From CAIJXB01 sp964455905 (GTDB lineage: Bacteria > Chlamydiota > Chlamydiia > Chlamydiales > Rhabdochlamydiaceae), in the NCBI GenBank assembly GCA_964455905.1, contig CAYVYN010000003.1:62001-126000 (forward strand): a stretch of DNA of 64,000 nucleotides, given 5' to 3'. A program made the position numbers and the translations under genes. Below, one piece after another: positions 34,671 to 43,104 of this stretch (positions are counted from its first letter, which is position 1; each line of letters opens with the position of its first letter). The notes under the pieces are model-generated. The model was not told where the DNA came from and did no database searches. It saw only the letters and a program-made list of their open reading frames with translations.

Positions 34671-34702
34671 AAAAAAGGGAGGGGGTAAGGTCCTCTCCCT
34701 TA
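34671..34702 (-). terminator. Rho-independent terminator after the DUF177 gene
   Basis: On the minus strand AAGGGAGAGG, a short loop and CCCTCCCTT are followed directly by TTTTT. It lies immediately downstream of the DUF177 stop at 34706. Confidence 0.75.
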
Positions 34703-34705
34703 TAC

Positions 34706-35161
34706 TTAAGAAAGATCAGAGAAGGGGAACTGTGCGTTATGAGATGAAGATGTTGGTGTTGGCTTTTTTAGGTATTTTTTTATGGATTCTCTTGCAGGGC
34801 AGTTTCCTTGACATTCAGTAAATTGAGGGATCGCAAGGAGAAGATCATCACGTAAAACTGAAGAAAAATCAAAGATGCCTGAGGAAATATTTTCTAGAGG
34901 CTCTGCATGATAGAAGTCTTTTAAAGTTAAAAGAGTTTCTGTTGGTTCGTTACAGATAGCGCAAGGAATCCAAGCAGAGACATCGGCTTGTAATTTTATA
35001 ATTAGGTGATCACCGGCTAAGTAGGCTTCCCCTGATAAGTTTAGCTCATCGGCAAAAGTCAGTTCTGGTTCTTTGGCAAGGAAGGCGGCTGTTGCAACTT
35101 TTCCTGAAAAAGATTCAGTTTTCCCTTCTTTCATTTGTTCTGTATAAATTTTTAATTCCAT
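34706..35161 (-). CDS. YceD/DUF177 family protein
   Basis: 151-residue member of the DUF177 (YceD) family, linked in bacteria and plastids to 23S rRNA accumulation. Visible features: the early strand-rich domain (LNLSGEAYLAGDHLIIKLQA), WIPCAICNEPTETLL, and the C-terminal cysteine pair ECQGNCP. The start at 35161 is chosen because AGGA lies 6 bases upstream; an in-frame ATG at 35167 abuts that site. The family usually precedes rpmF (ribosomal protein L32), but no rpmF is present here; a terminator follows instead. lpxB lies 61 bases upstream on the same strand. Confidence 0.8.
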   Translation of the reverse strand: MELKIYTEQMKEGKTESFSGKVATAAFLAKEPELTFADELNLSGEAYLAGDHLIIKLQADVSAWIPCAICNEPTETLLTLKDFYHAEPLENISSGIFDFSSVLRDDLLLAIPQFTECQGNCPARESIKKYLKKPTPTSSSHNAQFPFSDLS

Positions 35162-35222
35162 GGACATTCCTAGTAAAAAGCGAGTATAGAAGAAGCAGTG
35201 TACGTCTTATTTTCTTATTTCT

Positions 35223-36368
35223 CTATTGTTTTTTACTTTCAAGGATAAGATTGGCTGCTTTTATGCTTGCTTTGGAAGTCCCTAACAGGGTCTCTACCTC
35301 TTCGCACAGTTTTTTTTTCATCGAGTAATAAGATGGGTCATTTATTAGGTTTAGGGCTTCTTTATAGAGGTTGTTTTCTGTAGCAAAAGGCCCAATCAAC
35401 TCTTTAAAAATTTCTTTTTGCGCAATAATATTTACTATGCAGTAGAAAGGAAGATTTATTCTTAAAATATTTTTAGCTATAAAAAGGTCGCAAGGGGAAA
35501 TTTTATAGACAACAACGGTTGGAACTTTGTGAAGTGCAAGTTCTAAGGTAATTGTGCCAGATTTTGCAATTGCTAAAAAGGTATGGGCCATCAGTTCATA
35601 AGCATTTTCTATAGGAATAAATAAGATACGTTCTAACGAAATTTGTTCCTGTTCTAAGATTGTTTTTAGTAATGGGATGAATGTTGGTTGAGAAATAGAA
35701 ATTGCTCCAACAAAATTAGAATCTCTATAGAGAAGTTTTTTTAGAACTTTTATCTGCAAAGGGAAGTTAAGTTCTATTTCTTTTTTACGACTTCCAGGAA
35801 ATAGGCTGATGATTTTTTGGTTTTGATTAGATAAAAACGGTTTGTATGTATATTCAGCGATTCTTTCGATAAGGGGATGCCCCACATATTCTACAGGGAA
35901 ATTGGAATTAAAGTGGTTTTTTTCAAAAGGTAGAATGGAGAGGAGTAGGTCGACATTTTTTTCTAAAAGGGCTTTTCTTTTTTTTCCGTGAGCCCAAATT
36001 GTAGGAGAAATATAGTGAATAATTCGGCCTTTAAAGCCCTTTTTTCGAAGACTTCGTTCTAGACGTAAACAAAAGCCAGGATAATCGATACAGACTACTG
36101 TTTCTGGGTTTTCTTTAAGGATCTCTTTGACTAGAAAAAATAAGTGGCGCACTATTTTAGGTAGAGCAAAAAAAACAGCAACAAAACCCATTACTTGAAA
36201 CTCTTCCATAGGTAGAATTGTATCAAGGCCTATTTGCCGCATTTTTGGACCAGCGACACCAAATACTTTTAATGTAGGGTCTAATTGATAGAGGTTTTTA
36301 AGAAGAGCTTCTCCATGTAAATCTCCACTAGGTTCTCCTGCAAAGATAAAGAGATCTTTTTTACGCAT
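35223..36368 (-). CDS. lpxB: Lipid-A-disaccharide synthase
   Basis: GT-B glycosyltransferase joining UDP-2,3-diacylglucosamine and lipid X in lipid A synthesis at the inner-membrane face. The 381-residue protein begins KKDLFIFAGEPSGDLHGEAL. It has VAGPKMRQIGLDTILPMEEF, YISPTIWAHGKKRKALL, EYVGHPL, SLFPGSRKKEIELNFPL and AIAKSGTITLELALHKVPTV, all conserved LpxB motifs. The start overlaps the end of the alpha/beta hydrolase gene by 8 bases, and pcnB is the next gene upstream. From memory, Chlamydia also keeps pcnB and lpxB adjacent to pmp genes. Confidence 0.95.
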   Translation of the reverse strand: MRKKDLFIFAGEPSGDLHGEALLKNLYQLDPTLKVFGVAGPKMRQIGLDTILPMEEFQVMGFVAVFFALPKIVRHLFFLVKEILKENPETVVCIDYPGFCLRLERSLRKKGFKGRIIHYISPTIWAHGKKRKALLEKNVDLLLSILPFEKNHFNSNFPVEYVGHPLIERIAEYTYKPFLSNQNQKIISLFPGSRKKEIELNFPLQIKVLKKLLYRDSNFVGAISISQPTFIPLLKTILEQEQISLERILFIPIENAYELMAHTFLAIAKSGTITLELALHKVPTVVVYKISPCDLFIAKNILRINLPFYCIVNIIAQKEIFKELIGPFATENNLYKEALNLINDPSYYSMKKKLCEEVETLLGTSKASIKAANLILESKKQ

Positions 36369-37119
36369 TAGAGCTCAATTTGTTGATAAGCCATAGAGAT
36401 CCCTCTTCAAAACTTTCTTTTGAGGTGCCATGGCCTTGGTGTCCTATAGAGGGTTTAAGAACGAGCTCAATATGAGGGGATTTGATTTTGTGCTCGTATG
36501 CTTTTTCTATAAGAGAGCGAATCCATTTATAACAAAGGTCTGTATTTACCCTCGTATCGCGTCCTCCAATATAGGTTTTGATATTTTTGTGAATTAGAGC
36601 TTGTTCTATATGACAGAGTTTATGTTTTTCTATAAAAATAGAGTTTTTGAGAAGCTCGAATTCTTTAATATTTTCCATGTGTGTAAGCGGTGCAAATGCA
36701 AGTAGGTGGGTAATAGTAGGAATCCTGGCAGCTAGATGGGTAGCGATAAAACAACCTCTAGAAAGACCTGCCGCGGCTACGTTTTTTAAGTCGATTAGCC
36801 CAGAATGAATAAGGTCTGTTACTGAGTTTTCTAGGTCGTTTAAAAAATTCCCTAAAAAATCAGTTCCTTCTTGTATGTTTTGAGCCCAGTAACCTAAAGC
36901 TTCTGTAGCAGGGAGATCTTTTCCGTGAAAGGGCAGGTCAACTGAAAAGACTCTTATATTTGCTTGCTGTAAATTAGTAGCTGGGCTGTTGTAAGGCGCA
37001 ATAACCAGGCTTTCTTCAGCAGAAAGAGCAAAGTAAAAAACAGCTGGGAGTGGGCCTTCTGAAAGATCTTTTCCAACGTAGAAAATAGGAATCTGTGTTT
37101 TAAGATTAACTATTTTCAT
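36361..37119 (-). CDS. Alpha/beta-hydrolase-like protein
   Basis: 252-residue cytoplasmic hydrolase-fold protein. The nucleophile elbow is AAAGLSRGCFIATHLAAR (Ser in GLSRG), the acid may be the Asp of YIGGRDTRVNT, and the base His lies in IGHQGHGTS. The oxyanion side shows VFSVDLPFHGKDLP. This resembles serine-esterase or S-acyl hydrolases; substrate unknown. It overlaps pcnB by 14 bases and lpxB by 8 bases, so the three genes are surely one operon. Confidence 0.75.
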   Translation of the reverse strand: MKIVNLKTQIPIFYVGKDLSEGPLPAVFYFALSAEESLVIAPYNSPATNLQQANIRVFSVDLPFHGKDLPATEALGYWAQNIQEGTDFLGNFLNDLENSVTDLIHSGLIDLKNVAAAGLSRGCFIATHLAARIPTITHLLAFAPLTHMENIKEFELLKNSIFIEKHKLCHIEQALIHKNIKTYIGGRDTRVNTDLCYKWIRSLIEKAYEHKIKSPHIELVLKPSIGHQGHGTSKESFEEGSLWLINKLSSNA

Positions 37120-38365
37120 AAGGTTTTTCGGCAGAAGGAGGTTTTCTAACGCGTTTTCTTCTTCTTTTTGCTTTAGGTGGAGGCGTTTCTGTAGGATTTT
37201 GCGCTACTTTTAGCCATTCTTTAGTGATTTTTTCTAAACTAGGGTCGATTTGCGTTCTTATCTCTAAAAAAAGAAGAGAAGAGGGAAAGTCTTGGTCATT
37301 TGGCACACGGAATGATCTTGGTTTCTTTTTATCAAACGGTGTTAAGCGAAATTGAGTCACTAAAATAGAGATAACAGAAACTTTTAATCTTTTAGGGATT
37401 CTAAAGAAAGAATCGAAAGACTCTTCAAATAAAGAGAAGGCTTCATTTTGGATTTCTCCTAGATGAGGCGGTTTTTCTCTACCGCTAAATATTTTCTCAA
37501 TTCTTTTTTGAAAAAGAGGAAACAGTAAGCAGGAAAGAGGAATGGCCCTGTCGAGCTCTTTTTGTTCTTGAACTAGGTTATCGACGAGCGTTAGGAATTT
37601 GAAAATTTCATTGCCTTCTGGAAGCTCCATAAAAGAAGCTAAAGCAGGAAGTATAAGAGAAAGAAATCCAAAATCGATCAAAAGACGAAAAAATGCTTCT
37701 GCTGCAGAGGATTCTAACATACGAAGAACTTCTTCGAGGACTCTTGCTGAAGAACTTTTTAAGATCTCTTGTTTTGATTCGATAAGCGCTGTCATTGCTG
37801 TTGGTTCAATGACAAAACCAAAACGAGCTTTAAATTTTAATAGCCGCAACATTCGAACAGGATCTTGTCTAAATCGAATAAAGGGTTGCCCTATAGTTCG
37901 TAAGCATCTTTTTTCTAGGTCTTGAAATCCCCCAACGTAGTCGATGACCGTTTCTTTAGCAGCATCATAAAAAAGACCGTTAATCGTGAAATCTCTTCTT
38001 AAAACATCTTCTTCTGGGGATCCCCACTCATTGTCTCGAAGAATTAATGCATCATTTTCAGTGTCTCCAGAGCGAAAAGTAGATACTTCAATTATTTTAC
38101 GTCCAAAACGGATGTGCGCTAGTCTAAATCTTTTCCCTATGAGTATGCAATTTCTAAAAAGTTTTCTTATTACTTCTGGCTCTGCCGAAGTGGAGATGTC
38201 ATAATCTTTAGGTTTTTGTTGCAATAGAAGATCTCGAACTCCTCCGCCTACTAAATAAGCGATATGCCCAGCTGCGGTTAGTTTTTCGAGTACATAAAGA
38301 GCATCTTTATCTATCTGTTGAATTTCGAGCTTGTGGAGCTCTTTTGGGTAAATTATTTGTTGCAC
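37106..38365 (-). CDS. pcnB: Poly(A) polymerase PcnB-type nucleotidyltransferase
   Basis: 419-residue class II nucleotidyltransferase. The head domain has AYLVGGGVRDLLLQQKPKDY (metal-binding DYD in KDYDIS) and LRRDFTINGLFYDA. The sequence CILIGKRFRLAHIRFG matches the signature separating poly(A) polymerases from CCA-adding enzymes (LIG[RK]RFRLxH). The C-terminal tail is highly basic (KRRRKRVRKPP), as expected for RNA-binding PcnB tails. It adds 3' adenosines to RNAs and promotes decay. It is the first gene of the pcnB-hydrolase-lpxB operon. Confidence 0.9.
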   Translation of the reverse strand: MQQIIYPKELHKLEIQQIDKDALYVLEKLTAAGHIAYLVGGGVRDLLLQQKPKDYDISTSAEPEVIRKLFRNCILIGKRFRLAHIRFGRKIIEVSTFRSGDTENDALILRDNEWGSPEEDVLRRDFTINGLFYDAAKETVIDYVGGFQDLEKRCLRTIGQPFIRFRQDPVRMLRLLKFKARFGFVIEPTAMTALIESKQEILKSSSARVLEEVLRMLESSAAEAFFRLLIDFGFLSLILPALASFMELPEGNEIFKFLTLVDNLVQEQKELDRAIPLSCLLFPLFQKRIEKIFSGREKPPHLGEIQNEAFSLFEESFDSFFRIPKRLKVSVISILVTQFRLTPFDKKKPRSFRVPNDQDFPSSLLFLEIRTQIDPSLEKITKEWLKVAQNPTETPPPKAKRRRKRVRKPPSAEKPYENS

Positions 38366-38411
38366 GGGGATCCGATCGCCTTTTTTGTTCTATTTGCGTA
38401 CCCGAAGGGTA

Positions 38412-38445
38412 AGGTATCGACTGGTTAAAAGTCAATTCGATACCT
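38412..38445. terminator. Stem-loop between the inverse autotransporter gene and pcnB
   Basis: AGGTATCGA ... TCGATACCT, a perfect 9-base stem with a 16-base loop. A small second hairpin (TACCC GAA GGGTA) lies at about 38398-38412. Both genes point leftwards, so it likely ends the upstream gene; the T run is better on the plus strand. Confidence 0.5.
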
Positions 38446-38489
38446 CTTTTAAAAAATTTTACATTGAAATTGACTTTGTATTTAGCGTT

Positions 38490-40643
38490 TTATGGGGTAG
38501 AGGGACCTGGCGGTATATAAGTGATGAGTCCTGTTGTTGTGACTGTTCCTGTATTGACGTTTTCAATCCCTACTACTGATGGGATTGGAGAAATAACTTC
38601 GAACTTGGCAGAAAGGCTATCATTACTAAGTATGTATCCTTCGCTATTAGCGTAGTTGTTTTTCAGAGTAAGAGTCGCGTATCCAAGGCTGTCTGTACTA
38701 AATGAAAAGGGATAAACTTCACCTGAGGTTTTGGTGTAGTGTCCAGTATTATTTAAGACAATCCATTTTGCTTTTGCTAAAAGAGTAGCTTGTAAAGCCA
38801 GTGAAGGAGTCGGGGAGCTGAATAAATTATCTTCTACTAATACTGTTGCCGTTGAGTCTGCTTTTGAGTTTACTTTCATGCTATAAATGGAATTGTCGGC
38901 TGTTGATTCAAAAGTGTTTCCTGCGATTTTTATATCTACCTGAGATGTTCCACTTGTAACAATCAAAGAACCGATTTCCCCTTTTAGAAATTGATTAGAC
39001 TTTTGAATGTACACTTTTCCGATAGAATCCCCTCCGATATCAATGGTGAGGCTAGCCGTTTTATTAGAAAAAGTATTGTTTTCTATGACTAAATGAATGT
39101 CTTTTGCTGTGTGTAAATCAATTCCTTTTGCAGAGTAAGATTTATTATGTGTAACACTTACTTTTCCTCCTGCTGCGTATAAAGAGATGTCTTCTAGGGA
39201 GCTAATAATAAAATCACAGTGTTTTACTGTGAAATCTTGAATGTTTACCCCTAAAATATTGGGTCCACCCGAGCGTAAATCAAAACCATTCACAATGTTT
39301 TGATTCGCTAAGGCAATAGAAGGGCCGTCTGGATTGTTAATGCTAGGTCGTTTATGAGATTGTACAGGCACTCCGCAAAGACCAAATGCACTCTGTAGGG
39401 CAAATGAATTATTTGCGCCTTGAAGCCACTGAAGATCTTTAAGTACGATTCCTTTGTCCATAAGGGTAGATATTCCTTCTCCACCAAACACGTAAATCAT
39501 ATTCCCTGCAGAAGAATGACTTTCTGCCTTTTTTAAGGAGTTATAAGGAGATTGGAAAGTTCCGTTGCCATTTTCTTTCATGTTATTTACAAAAACAATA
39601 TACATAGGATGACCCGTTCTAGGATCTCTTCCTATCGATTTTTTTTTGTGTGTGTCTGACACAATCATTTCAAAACGATCTACTTCCTCAGTAATTCTAT
39701 TGGCTAAAGCATTTGTCTGAGATCTTGTCATCCCTTTTGTTTTTGTTCTGACCTGTTTGCCAAATGGAATATTAAGTGCAGCTTGAATTTGTCCAATCCC
39801 TTTGAAATACGAGTCGTAGGACACTTGAGTTTCTAAGGAAAAAAGAGAGATATTTGATTTAAATTTAACAAGACCACCTTTTGCTTGTTTATGATAGTCG
39901 GCAAAGAACATGTATCCACCTAGTGAAGAAGATAGGTCCCATAACTTTTTTTTGGCAAGAGTTCTACCTACAGATATATCAAATCCTTTGAAGGCAAGTT
40001 CTCTATTAGATTCAAAAAAAGCATAGTGATTTTTAAATTCAGAAAATCGAATCGAATAAAGGTGGTTTTTGTTAAATATCGGAATGTATCCGTTCGCACG
40101 CATAAACCATTTGGTGCCTAGGATTTCAATGCCAATCCCTGACTGCTCAAATGTAGAGTGTTTAGTGTTTTTTATATCAAAAAATCCGTTAATTCCAAAC
40201 ACAGCTGGTAATGTTTTTGGCAAAAAGCGCAGTCCAAATCCTACATTCGCAGCAGGTCTTCCGTCATTAAATAAATGCGCTCTAAAATCAAAAAAAGGAT
40301 GCCAGCTACCGATAGAGCTAAATGCAAAAAATCCATCTAAAGAAGTATATCCTTGATCGTATCCTATTCCATTAGCTTCTCTATGTGTTGCGCTAAAGCG
40401 AAAGCTTGAAGAATCGTTAGGGAAAGTATCGAATTCGCTAGGCGGCTCTTGTGGTGCTTTTTCTTTTGAGGATATGGCCGGTTTTGAGGCCCCATAAGGG
40501 TATGGTTTTTTTCCAGGGGGAGCCATTTCTGGCGCTGTGTCTGAAAAAACCGAAGAGCATAGAAACATAGAACAAGAGATGAGATTTATGGTGAGGGGCT
40601 TCACGGGAGGTTTTTGTCCTTTTTTATAAACGAGGAATCTCAT
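38490..40643 (-). CDS. Inverse-autotransporter-like outer-membrane protein with C-terminal beta-helix
   Basis: 717 residues. Basic N-terminus and hydrophobic core (PLTINLISCSMFLCSSVFSD) form a signal peptide, followed by a Pro/Lys linker. Residues about 75-310 resemble the inverse-autotransporter (intimin/invasin-type) barrel: GIGYDQGYTSLDGFFAFSS, NVGFGLRFLP, FGINGFFDI, GIEILGTKWFMRANGYIPI. After residue 350 the protein turns to short repeating strands with Asn, typical of a right-handed beta helix (VIENNTFSNKTASLTIDIGG, IAGNTFESTADNSIYSM), ending in a Pro-rich tail. The barrel-first order would export the helix through the N-terminal barrel. It stands alone between two stem-loops. Adhesin function is inferred. 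Confidence 0.75.
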   Translation of the reverse strand: MRFLVYKKGQKPPVKPLTINLISCSMFLCSSVFSDTAPEMAPPGKKPYPYGASKPAISSKEKAPQEPPSEFDTFPNDSSSFRFSATHREANGIGYDQGYTSLDGFFAFSSIGSWHPFFDFRAHLFNDGRPAANVGFGLRFLPKTLPAVFGINGFFDIKNTKHSTFEQSGIGIEILGTKWFMRANGYIPIFNKNHLYSIRFSEFKNHYAFFESNRELAFKGFDISVGRTLAKKKLWDLSSSLGGYMFFADYHKQAKGGLVKFKSNISLFSLETQVSYDSYFKGIGQIQAALNIPFGKQVRTKTKGMTRSQTNALANRITEEVDRFEMIVSDTHKKKSIGRDPRTGHPMYIVFVNNMKENGNGTFQSPYNSLKKAESHSSAGNMIYVFGGEGISTLMDKGIVLKDLQWLQGANNSFALQSAFGLCGVPVQSHKRPSINNPDGPSIALANQNIVNGFDLRSGGPNILGVNIQDFTVKHCDFIISSLEDISLYAAGGKVSVTHNKSYSAKGIDLHTAKDIHLVIENNTFSNKTASLTIDIGGDSIGKVYIQKSNQFLKGEIGSLIVTSGTSQVDIKIAGNTFESTADNSIYSMKVNSKADSTATVLVEDNLFSSPTPSLALQATLLAKAKWIVLNNTGHYTKTSGEVYPFSFSTDSLGYATLTLKNNYANSEGYILSNDSLSAKFEVISPIPSVVGIENVNTGTVTTTGLITYIPPGPSTP

Positions 40644-40713
40644 CTTATGACATAAAGCTCAATAAATAGGAAAGTATTTTGCGATGATTTTTTGATTTTT
40701 TTTAATGAGTATT

Positions 40714-40742
40714 TAGCTCAAGTAGGAAAGCTACTTGAGCTA
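40714..40742. terminator. Stem-loop after asnS
   Basis: A perfect 12-base stem (TAGCTCAAGTAG ... CTACTTGAGCTA) with a 5-base loop lies 4 bases beyond the asnS stop. The following T run is weak on the minus strand. Confidence 0.6.
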
Positions 40743-40745
40743 TTT

Positions 40746-42137
40746 TTAGAATTCAGCGTGGCCTGGATATCTCGGAAATGGAATGACATCTCGTATATTT
40801 TCCATGCCTGTTGTAAACTGGATGAGGCGCTCAAAGCCAGCTCCAAAGCCCGCGTGAGGAACAGACCCATATTCTCTTAGCTGTAGATACCACCAGTAGT
40901 CTTCAGGATTTAATCCAAAAGCTGATATTTTTTCTTTCAGCAAGTCGAGTCTTTCTTCTCTTTGTGATCCACCGATAAGTTCTCCAATTTTAGGAACTAG
41001 AACATCCATTGCTGCAACGGTTTTTCCATCATCATTACCTCTCATGTAGAAGGCTTTAATCTCCTTGGGGTAGTCAGTTAAAATCACAGGCTTTTTACAG
41101 TGTTCTTCGGCTAAATATCTTTCATGTTCTGATTGTAAATCAGATCCCCATGAGTAGGGGAATTCAAAAGTTTTTCCGGATTTTTTCAGGATATCTACGG
41201 CTTCAGTATAGGTTAAATGCGCAAATGATTCTTCAGCTACTAATTTCAATCGTTGTATGAGGCCTTTTTCAACAAACGATTCAAAGAATTCAAGATCCTC
41301 ATTGCAGTTTTCTAGTACGTGCTTAATCACAAATTTTAGATAAGCTTCAGCGCATTCCCTATCATCGGCTAGATCAGCAAAAGCCATTTCAGGTTCAATC
41401 ATCCAAAACTCGGCTAAATGACGCGAGGTGTTTGAGTTTTCTGCTCTAAAGGTGGGGCCGAATGTGTAGACGTCTGAAAGAGCACAAGCAAGTGTTTCTG
41501 CATTTAGCTGTCCAGACACCGTTAGGTAAGCTGGTTTGCTGAAAAAGTCTTTAGAAAAGTCAATATCTCCATTAGGAAGTTTAGGGGGGGTTTTTAGGTC
41601 TAAAGTTGTTGCTAAAAATTGAGCGCCCGCTCCTTCACAATCAGAGGCTGTGAGAATAGGTGTTTGAATGTATAAAAAGCCTCTTTGTTGAAAAAATAAG
41701 TGCGTTGCAAATGCTAGCGCATTCCGTATTCTTAGGACTGCACCTTGCGTGTTTGTTCTAGGTCTTAGGTGAGCTAGAGTTCTAAGAAATTCAAAAGAGT
41801 GTCGTTTTTTTTGTAGGGGATAGTTTTCAGCTGGGCATGTTCCTAACAGTTTGACAAGTTTGGCGTGTATTTCCCATTTTTGTTTATGCCCAGGTGGGCT
41901 TTCTACCAAAAGTCCTTCTACATGGATGGATGCTCCTGTAGAAAGCTCTTCTAAAAGATCAACGTAGTTATTTAGGCTGCTATTTAGTACAACCTGGATC
42001 CCAGATAATGTGGATCCGTCGTTTAGTTCTAAAAAAGAAAAGTCCTTTTGGGTCCGGATCGTTTTTACCCAACCTTTTAAGTTGAGCTCTTGTCCGATTA
42101 GTTCTTTTTGAATTTGTTTAGTTTTTATTCTTCTCAT
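40746..42137 (-). CDS. asnS: Asparaginyl-tRNA synthetase
   Basis: 463-residue class IIb synthetase. The N-terminal OB fold is clear (LKGWVKTIRTQKDFSFLELN, then DGSTLSGIQVVL). Motif 2 is TFRAENSNTSRHLAEFWMIE, and motif 3 GFGAGFERLIQFTTG. The end DVIPFPRYPGHAEF corresponds to the AsnRS C-terminus (FPRTPGNAEF) and separates it from AspRS. It lies 8 bases after nfo on the same strand. From memory, Chlamydia trachomatis makes Asn-tRNA by the GatCAB route and lacks this enzyme, so its presence marks a different solution in this lineage. Confidence 0.93.
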   Translation of the reverse strand: MRRIKTKQIQKELIGQELNLKGWVKTIRTQKDFSFLELNDGSTLSGIQVVLNSSLNNYVDLLEELSTGASIHVEGLLVESPPGHKQKWEIHAKLVKLLGTCPAENYPLQKKRHSFEFLRTLAHLRPRTNTQGAVLRIRNALAFATHLFFQQRGFLYIQTPILTASDCEGAGAQFLATTLDLKTPPKLPNGDIDFSKDFFSKPAYLTVSGQLNAETLACALSDVYTFGPTFRAENSNTSRHLAEFWMIEPEMAFADLADDRECAEAYLKFVIKHVLENCNEDLEFFESFVEKGLIQRLKLVAEESFAHLTYTEAVDILKKSGKTFEFPYSWGSDLQSEHERYLAEEHCKKPVILTDYPKEIKAFYMRGNDDGKTVAAMDVLVPKIGELIGGSQREERLDLLKEKISAFGLNPEDYWWYLQLREYGSVPHAGFGAGFERLIQFTTGMENIRDVIPFPRYPGHAEF

Positions 42138-42145
42138 GATTTTTC

Positions 42146-43015
42146 TTACTGTTTTTGTTTAGCAAAGTCTTTTAGCATTTGAATTTCCTCTTTCCAAAGC
42201 AGTGGCCCATCTGGTGTTTCTAGGTATTTAGGAAGGTGCGCGGTCAGAGGATTTCGCATTAATTCTTTAAAACACTCTATGCCGATACATCCTTTTCCTA
42301 AAGGTGCATGGCGGTCTACTCTTGAACCTAACGGTTTTATGGAATCATTTATGTGAAACGCGAAAAGATGTTTCAATCCGACAATTTGTTCGAATTCGTT
42401 CAGAGTATTTTCGAGGCTTTCTTTTGTTCTAATATCGTACCCTGCAGCAAAAATATGGCAGGTATCGATGCAGACGCCGATTGGTATTATATGAGCTAGG
42501 CGAGATGTAAGATATCCTAGGTGCTCAAAGCGATAGCCGACAGTGCTACCTTGTCCTGCGGTTGCTTCGATCAGTAGCCTTGTAGGTCCTTTAGATGCAA
42601 GCGGAGCTAGTTCTTCTAAACTTTTCACAATTGTTTCAAGGCAGAGTTCCTCAGAATGATCGAGAAATGCTCCAGGGTGGAAATTTAAATAACTAATATT
42701 AAGTTGGTGACAGCGGATTAATTCCTCTTTGAAAGCTTTCCTGCTTTTAAATAAATTAGTTTCATTTGGGCAGCCTAGGTTGATGAGATAACTGTCGTGA
42801 CTCATGATGTGGCTTAGCCCTGTTTCCTCAAGAGTTTTTGCAAAAAGTTGTATTTCTTCTTTTTCTAAGGGTTTATTATCCCACCTTTTTTGGTTTCTTG
42901 TAAAAAGTTGAACCGTCGAAGCTCCGATTTCTTTTCCTTCTAATAAAGCGTTATAGGCGCCCCCTGAGGCTGAGGTGTGCGCTCCAATAAGAAGTTCTGA
43001 TGAAGATGTGTCCAT
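42146..43015 (-). CDS. nfo: Endonuclease IV (AP endonuclease)
   Basis: 289-residue TIM-barrel enzyme cutting DNA at abasic sites in base excision repair. Conserved metal-site phrases are IGAHTSASGGAYNALLEG, FTRNQKRWDNKPL, MSHDSYLINLG, NFHPGAFL, IEATAGQG, GVCIDTCHIFAAGYDI, FHINDSIKPLGSRVDRHAPL and LETPDGPLLWKEEI. All nine expected ligand segments appear intact. It precedes asnS by 8 bases and is divergent from murJ, matching the nfo-mviN pairing remembered from Chlamydia. Confidence 0.96.
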   Translation of the reverse strand: MDTSSSELLIGAHTSASGGAYNALLEGKEIGASTVQLFTRNQKRWDNKPLEKEEIQLFAKTLEETGLSHIMSHDSYLINLGCPNETNLFKSRKAFKEELIRCHQLNISYLNFHPGAFLDHSEELCLETIVKSLEELAPLASKGPTRLLIEATAGQGSTVGYRFEHLGYLTSRLAHIIPIGVCIDTCHIFAAGYDIRTKESLENTLNEFEQIVGLKHLFAFHINDSIKPLGSRVDRHAPLGKGCIGIECFKELMRNPLTAHLPKYLETPDGPLLWKEEIQMLKDFAKQKQ

Positions 43016-43104
43016 GGCTTTGAAATTATTTTAATTTAAAAAGATCGATTGTAGGTGATAGTATAGATCTTGACAACGAATTTTGTGTGAAAAAGGAGGG
43101 GGAT

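Noticed and set aside
38398..38445. Possible tRNA-like folding in the spacer before pcnB
   Set aside because: It resolves into two simple hairpins; no anticodon arm or TTCRA loop in the right place.
43072..43077. TTGACA upstream of murJ
   Set aside because: At 17 bases the -10 would fall in the ribosome site, so it is not a usable promoter for murJ.
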